From contig OY978099.1 of the NCBI GenBank assembly GCA_963854735.1, positions 1,240,001 to 1,304,000 on the forward strand: a stretch of 64,000 bases of DNA, read 5' to 3'. A program made the translations under genes and the position numbers. The notes below the pieces were generated by a model, which was not told the origin of the DNA, ran no database searches, and saw only the letters and a program-made list of their open reading frames with translations. Origin of the DNA: Marvania coccoides. Lineage: Eukaryota > Chlorophyta > Trebouxiophyceae > Chlorellales > Chlorellaceae. Of the stretch, positions 59,373 to 64,000 are shown piece by piece; the first letter of the stretch is position 1, and every line of letters starts with the position of its first letter.

Positions 59373-62300
59373 TCACCTATCTTCGCCGCTGCTCATCTTC
59401 CCTTCGGCGCTTTCTTTCACGCTGTCGATCACTCTCATTTTCCCATTGGACCCAGCTGACGCCGCGCTGTGCTCCTCCGCGGCGCTGTCGGAGCGCTTCT
59501 GCCCAAACCCACCCTTTTGCTGCCCCGCTGGTGGGGCATCAAACGGACTCCGCAGGCCACCTGCTGGCGGCCCAGTTGTGGCTGCCGCTGCTGCCAGCGC
59601 AGCGGAATCAAACGGGCTCGGCATCGCCTGGGCTGGCGCTGCTGAGGAAGGGGCATCAAATGGGCTAGGCGGAGCGCCCCCACCTCCCCCGAAGGGCCCT
59701 CCCATGTCAAAAGGGTGGGGTGGGGCAGCGGAAGCTGCAGCTGGAGCCGGAGCGGCCGCCGCCGGCCCGTCAAACGGACTGGGAACAGCGCCGCCTCCTC
59801 CTCCAAAGGGACCCGCCATGTCGAATGGACTGGGCGGCGCTGGCGCGGCCACCCCCAGCGCTGCCGGGGGAGGAGCAACAGCAGGACCAGGAGCTGCTGC
59901 CATTTCCTCCACGCGCTCCACCGCTGGTACAGTATCCACGGTCACCGACTCCCGCGGTTCCACCATCACCCTCACCGCCGCCGCCGCTGCTGGGCCTGCT
60001 GCGGCCAGCGACGCCACAATTGCCCTCAAACTGACGATGATCTGGTCGAAACCGGGGCGATCGCGCGGATTCTGCGCCCAGCACGCCTTCATCAGTTCTA
60101 CATACGCGGGGTACCCCGGGAACCCGCCGCCACGCAGCTCTGGGGAGTCTTCTGAGGGTATCGGTGGCCGAGACCCCCGCTCCGCCACATTCAGCATAAT
60201 TTGATAGGGAGTGAGGCTCTCGTAGGGCAGGTCCCACGTAGCCAGCTCCCACATGATCAGACCGAAGGCGTAGACGTCTCCTGCGCCGGAGAAGGTGTGG
60301 CTTTTGATGATTTCGGGGGCGTGCCACCGAGGATTATTGGCCACGACCGAAGACAGCACGGAGGCTGCCGCCTTCTCGGGCGCCTTGGAGAGGTTCAGGT
60401 CCGCCACTTTGACGCGCCAGTTGCCGTCCACCAGCAGGTTGGGGCTCTTCAAGTCCCTGCGAATCGATATTTAAAACACGCACGTTGAATTGAATTTCAG
60501 TACTTCTTGTGCATTTTCCCTCTAAAGAACTTCAAAAAGAGCAGAAAACGGAGAATAATGCGTAAATTATACTGTTGTTTCGCACCTGTGGATGATGGGA
60601 GGCTTGTGGGAGTGCAGGTAGAGCATCCCCTTGGCGGCATCCAGCGCCAGCCCCAGACGGCGTGGCCAGTTCAGCAGCGCCGCGAGGTCGTCGTCGGTGC
60701 GCGCCTCCTGTAGCAGGTCGTACAGTGAGCCTCTGGAGCAGTACTCCGTCACCACGCAGGGCGGGTTGGGGCACAGCCCCATGAATAATATGACATTAGG
60801 GTGACGCATGCCCACCAGCAGCCCCACCTCCCGCTCTAGCGTGCGCAGTGCTTCCCGCGCCTCAGGACTGGCTGTAGCCAGGTCGTCGGCGGAAATCGAC
60901 AGCCCCAGCGCCGCCAGAGAGGTCAAAACTTTGATGGCAACGTCGGTTTCATGCCATCGCCCCAAGTAGACGCGGCCGAACGCGCCCTCGCCCACCACGC
61001 GGTTCATCTGCAGGTCCTCGTAGTCGATCTGCCAGCGCGCGGCGTTCTCGGAGAACTGCAGCGCGGCGGCGGCGCCGGCGGTGGGCGGCGGCGTCATTTG
61101 CTGGGAGGAGGAGGGGGAGGGCGCGAACGCCGCGGCCTGGACCTCGGCGGCGTTGAGCTGGCGGGGGGTCCACTGGTCGGGCGGGGCCGTGGGGTCGGTG
61201 GTCTCAATGCCGGCGGTGCGGGCGGCCGCTAGCACTACCGCGGTCGACCAAAAGGATACGCTGGCGTCGTAGGCCACCGTCACCAGGCCGCTGTTGCCTG
61301 CGATCACCCCCGAAATGCCAGAACTGCAAATACAGCGGCGTAAGTTGATTACCGAGTCGGGGCACTTTCAGGCTCATTATTGTTCCAAACAGCCAAATTA
61401 AAACATCAAAATGCAGTGTAAAGCACAAAAAAAAAACACGATTAAGCATATCAAGCAAGAAAAGAAAATAGAATAGCGAAACTCACTCTGCCACCTTGAC
61501 CTCGCCGTGCGGCAGCTTCACCGACGACACAGACCCCTCGATGACGCGCACGGACAGCGCCCCCGGCGAAGAAATGGCGGGTATGCCGTGCAGCATGAGC
61601 CTGCCGTCCAGGTGGGCGGTGCACACCATGCCCAGCGGCGCAAACACAGACAGACCGGTGATGGGCGAAGATTCCCCGCCAATGCGCAGCAGCGGGGACA
61701 GGGTGCCGCGGTAGTCACCCCAAACCTGCACCACCCCGTTGCCGTGCCCTGTGAGCAGCTGCCACGCCTGGGGCAGCTCTGCAGCGGGCTTCGGGGAAGG
61801 GACGACTGAAGAGATGATGGAGGAGCTAAGGGACGATACGGGGTCGGCTGGAATGGAGACGCGCACGACCGGGGCCACGAACAGCATCGCGGTGGCGCCA
61901 CCTGCGACGGGAGAATGCATTACTTTATAGAAAGAACGGGAAATGGGCGAAATAGGACGATTATAATGATAGAAAGGAGGAAATTTGAGGGGTACGTACC
62001 GATGGACTTAAGGTCGGTCTTCCTGATGAATTCCCCCTGCCGCGTCCACTCCCGCAGGCAGACAAACGCCGATGAGCCACCGCAGGTCCACACCCGACCC
62101 ACTGCAGCAGCCAGGCACGACACGTGGCCCTCGTGCGCGCGCTCCTTGGCGCGCAGATTGCGCACCATATCCGTCTCCGCATCTACGCAAGAAATAATGA
62201 GCCAAATAAAAAAAAAAAAAAAAAAAAAAAACACACACACATCTCTCAACGCCGGCAAACTATCGAGCCTTTTCCTTTTTAACCCGTTTTATCTAATTTG

Positions 62301-63630
62301 TTTCCTTACCGAGATCTGTGGTGGCTGAACGCTCCGGCCCGCCCGACCCCGTGTGTCTGAGGAACCCTTGCATGTGCAGTTCGTACTCCAGCACTTCCCC
62401 GCTGGCAGCTGTCCTTCCGGCCAATGCTATCCTGCGCACGTCGCCCCGGTCTGAGCCCACCCAAACCATGCCATTCTCGTCAGTGGTGATGCAGCGCACC
62501 GATGTCGAAAAGGGACGCACGCCGGCGCAGAGGGTGGTCTTCTCGGCCTCCCGCCACGCGCTGCAAACATTTTAGAGGAAGGAAATGATGAAGAAATTAT
62601 CAGAAAAAAGGTATTTAAAAAAAATGGTAAAGAAAATGCAATGTTCTAGAGTGGACCAGAAAGGGCCTTCCAGCCTGTCGAAAACCCATTCTATGAAAAA
62701 TAAATGCAACAACGCTTTAAACAACAAGCTGAGAGAGAAGGGTGCTTACATGACGGCGCCCGATTTGTGGCCCGTCCACAGAATGCCCTGGTAGTCCAGG
62801 TACATGGTCGTCACCCCTCCCTCCGTCTTGATGCCCTTCACGGGCTGCTCAACCTTGGTCGTCAGATCGCACACTGAGAACTTGTCAGCGCCAAACAACC
62901 GGCTGACATACATCCACACCCGGCCCCCCGAGTCCACGGGCACAAACGCCACCCCCGAAACCTCCTCCTGGCGCGACGGCTTGCGCAGGCGCCACTCTGA
63001 AGTGGAGGAAAGGCCGACTTGGCTGCCGGCAGCCCACCCGACAGAAGCACCCTCAGAGGTGGCCCAAGAGTCCAACCGGCCCTGCGAAGGGAGCTGCATG
63101 GAGGAGGTGCCCGAGTTCTCGGACATCATTTGGTCGGAGAGCGCTCGCGGGGTAGAGGGAGCCGGCTGGGCTGCTGTTCGCGTGGAGGCGATGGCGGCGG
63201 ACAGCGGGAGGGCCCTGGAGGTCGCAGCGAGGGTGCGCAGCTCCGTCGCGCTGGCGTCGAACTTATCGACCGCTTCTGATCCCCCTCCGCAGCTGCACAG
63301 CTTGTCTAGGGCGCTGGTGTGGCCATGCGTTGTCACTGTGTCGCTGGCGGTGTCGATTGCGTTGCGCAGCCGCACAGCCAGGTCTTGTAAGGCTATGAGC
63401 TGCTCCTTAGTGGCGTTGGGAACCATTAGGGTGGCTTCTAGCCCCGCCACGGCGTCGCTGGCGGAAGAATACAGGCTCTCGGCGCGCTGGCGGTGAGAGC
63501 GGGAAGCCTTCACCTTGGTGTCCAGCCGCGCCAGCTCCACGCGGCAGGACTGCACCAGCGCCGCCGTGGCGCTGGCCACGCGGGCGCTGCTGCCCATTGA
63601 GTCCCCCCCGTTGTAAGGTAAACCTTGCAT
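59373..63630 (-). CDS. Raf-like (TKL) protein kinase with N-terminal propeller
   Basis: Six exons: 63630-62750, 62560-62310, 62182-62000, 61901-61487, 61323-60586 and 60456-59373; 1,183 residues, TGA stop. Helical N-terminus of about 130 residues, then WD/propeller-like repeats (ITTDENGMVWVGSDRGDVRR, HGNGVVQVWGDYRG, VTVAYDASVSFWS). The kinase domain starts near 677: glycine loop VGEGAFGRVYLGRW, VAIKVL lysine, helix-C EREVGLL, HRDLKSPN (split by an intron after HR), APEI and DVYAFGLIMWELATW. The DFG position reads DLN (VKVADLNLSK), while the HRD and VAIK residues are intact. Plant and algal TKL kinases often carry a variant here. The C-terminal 230 residues repeat PSPFD / GPFGGGGGA units. A substrate or pathway cannot be inferred. 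Confidence 0.88.
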
Positions 63631-64000
63631 TTTTTCACAAAAAAAAAGTTCAGCTCATTTCCATCGAAGGCTGGAAAAAATGCCGCATGTGCCGATCCTC
63701 TGCGTGGGATTTAGAAGTGATTTATTCAGAGCATGTGAAGAGGAGGTGAACACATATATACTGCTCGAAAAAACAAGAGACGAAACGGAAATTCATGTTC
63801 AAGTGAGTAAGCAAGTGAGATTCAATTCCCAGGAGCTCTGTTGGAAAACAAAGCGTTAACCGTGTTTTAAACGCTGACCAGGTGTGGGTGAACCGCGTTT
63901 GCTCCCTCGAAAAGATTTGTGTTGATTGTTCGTACCTCGCCAAAACTGAAAGTGTTTCTACTTTATATATATTTTAACGAACACACCAATTGTGCTTAGT
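63631..64000. other. Kinase upstream region to window edge
   Basis: Promoter side of the kinase gene. No coding signal seen; AT-rich towards the edge. Confidence 0.45.

Noticed and set aside
1..64000. CRISPR arrays, bacterial operons, tRNA genes
   Set aside because: Spliced eukaryotic genes throughout; no spaced direct-repeat array, and no convincing tRNA cloverleaf was seen by eye (a covariance-model scan would be decisive).

Overview
This is nuclear DNA of an intron-rich eukaryote, most probably a photosynthetic one and perhaps a green alga. The reasons are: 17 intact or near-intact protein genes on both strands with no operons; GC-rich exons split by short AT-rich introns; a protein with a plastid-type N-terminus; a plant/algal style Raf-like (TKL) kinase; and an ionotropic glutamate receptor-like channel. 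I cannot name the species. For most genes I rebuilt splice sites by eye and checked that exon lengths sum to an open frame. The joined proteins continue across every junction.

Layout. 1-3538 (-): KNL1/Spc105 kinetochore scaffold, cut by the left edge. 3907-5639 (+): RMD1/RMND1 (DUF155) membrane protein. 6285-8245 (-): cyclic 2,3-diphosphoglycerate synthetase-like GTPase. 9165-12827 (-): FIG4-type SAC phosphoinositide phosphatase, divergent from 13140-13832 (+), a plastid-type protein. 14149-15435 (-): alpha/beta hydrolase. 15908-16897 (+): AT-rich intronless glycosyltransferase-like gene. 16898-18571: repeats, including a foldback element. 18572-22192 (-): Cys-rich EF-hand membrane protein, head-to-head with a decayed relative at 22331-23018. 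23579-28074 (+): cohesin SMC3. 28075-29737: retroelement debris and possible gene fossils. 29738-32306 (+): glutamate receptor-like channel. 32982-41927 (-): an eight-exon, 2,584-residue nonribosomal peptide synthetase. 42819-44087 (+): DxD glycosyltransferase, followed by LINE 3' ends and repeats to about 46.3 kb. 46350-46950 (-): RLP24. 47198-48111 (-): C1orf74-like. 48424-49526 (+): SAM-domain protein with a CaaX end. 49876-53892 (-): SulP-STAS-cNMP anion transporter. 54253-58770 (-): two tandem MFS transporters. 59373-63630 (-): propeller-TKL kinase.

The gene that stands out is the synthetase. Its order is A-T-C-A-T followed by three soluble domains separated by membrane-segment pairs. 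That tail matches the Pls/PosA type terminal region of poly-amino-acid synthetases such as bacterial epsilon-poly-lysine synthetase, here spread over seven spliceosomal introns.

Two genome-wide habits also show. About 8 of about 68 introns have GC-AG instead of GT-AG ends, usually with a GCAAG donor. And 16 of 18 visible stop codons are TGA, while one otherwise healthy gene carries an in-frame TAG where its tandem paralog has a CAG glutamine codon. That pattern fits either GC bias plus pseudogenisation, or a TAR-to-glutamine code like that of some ulvophycean green algae.
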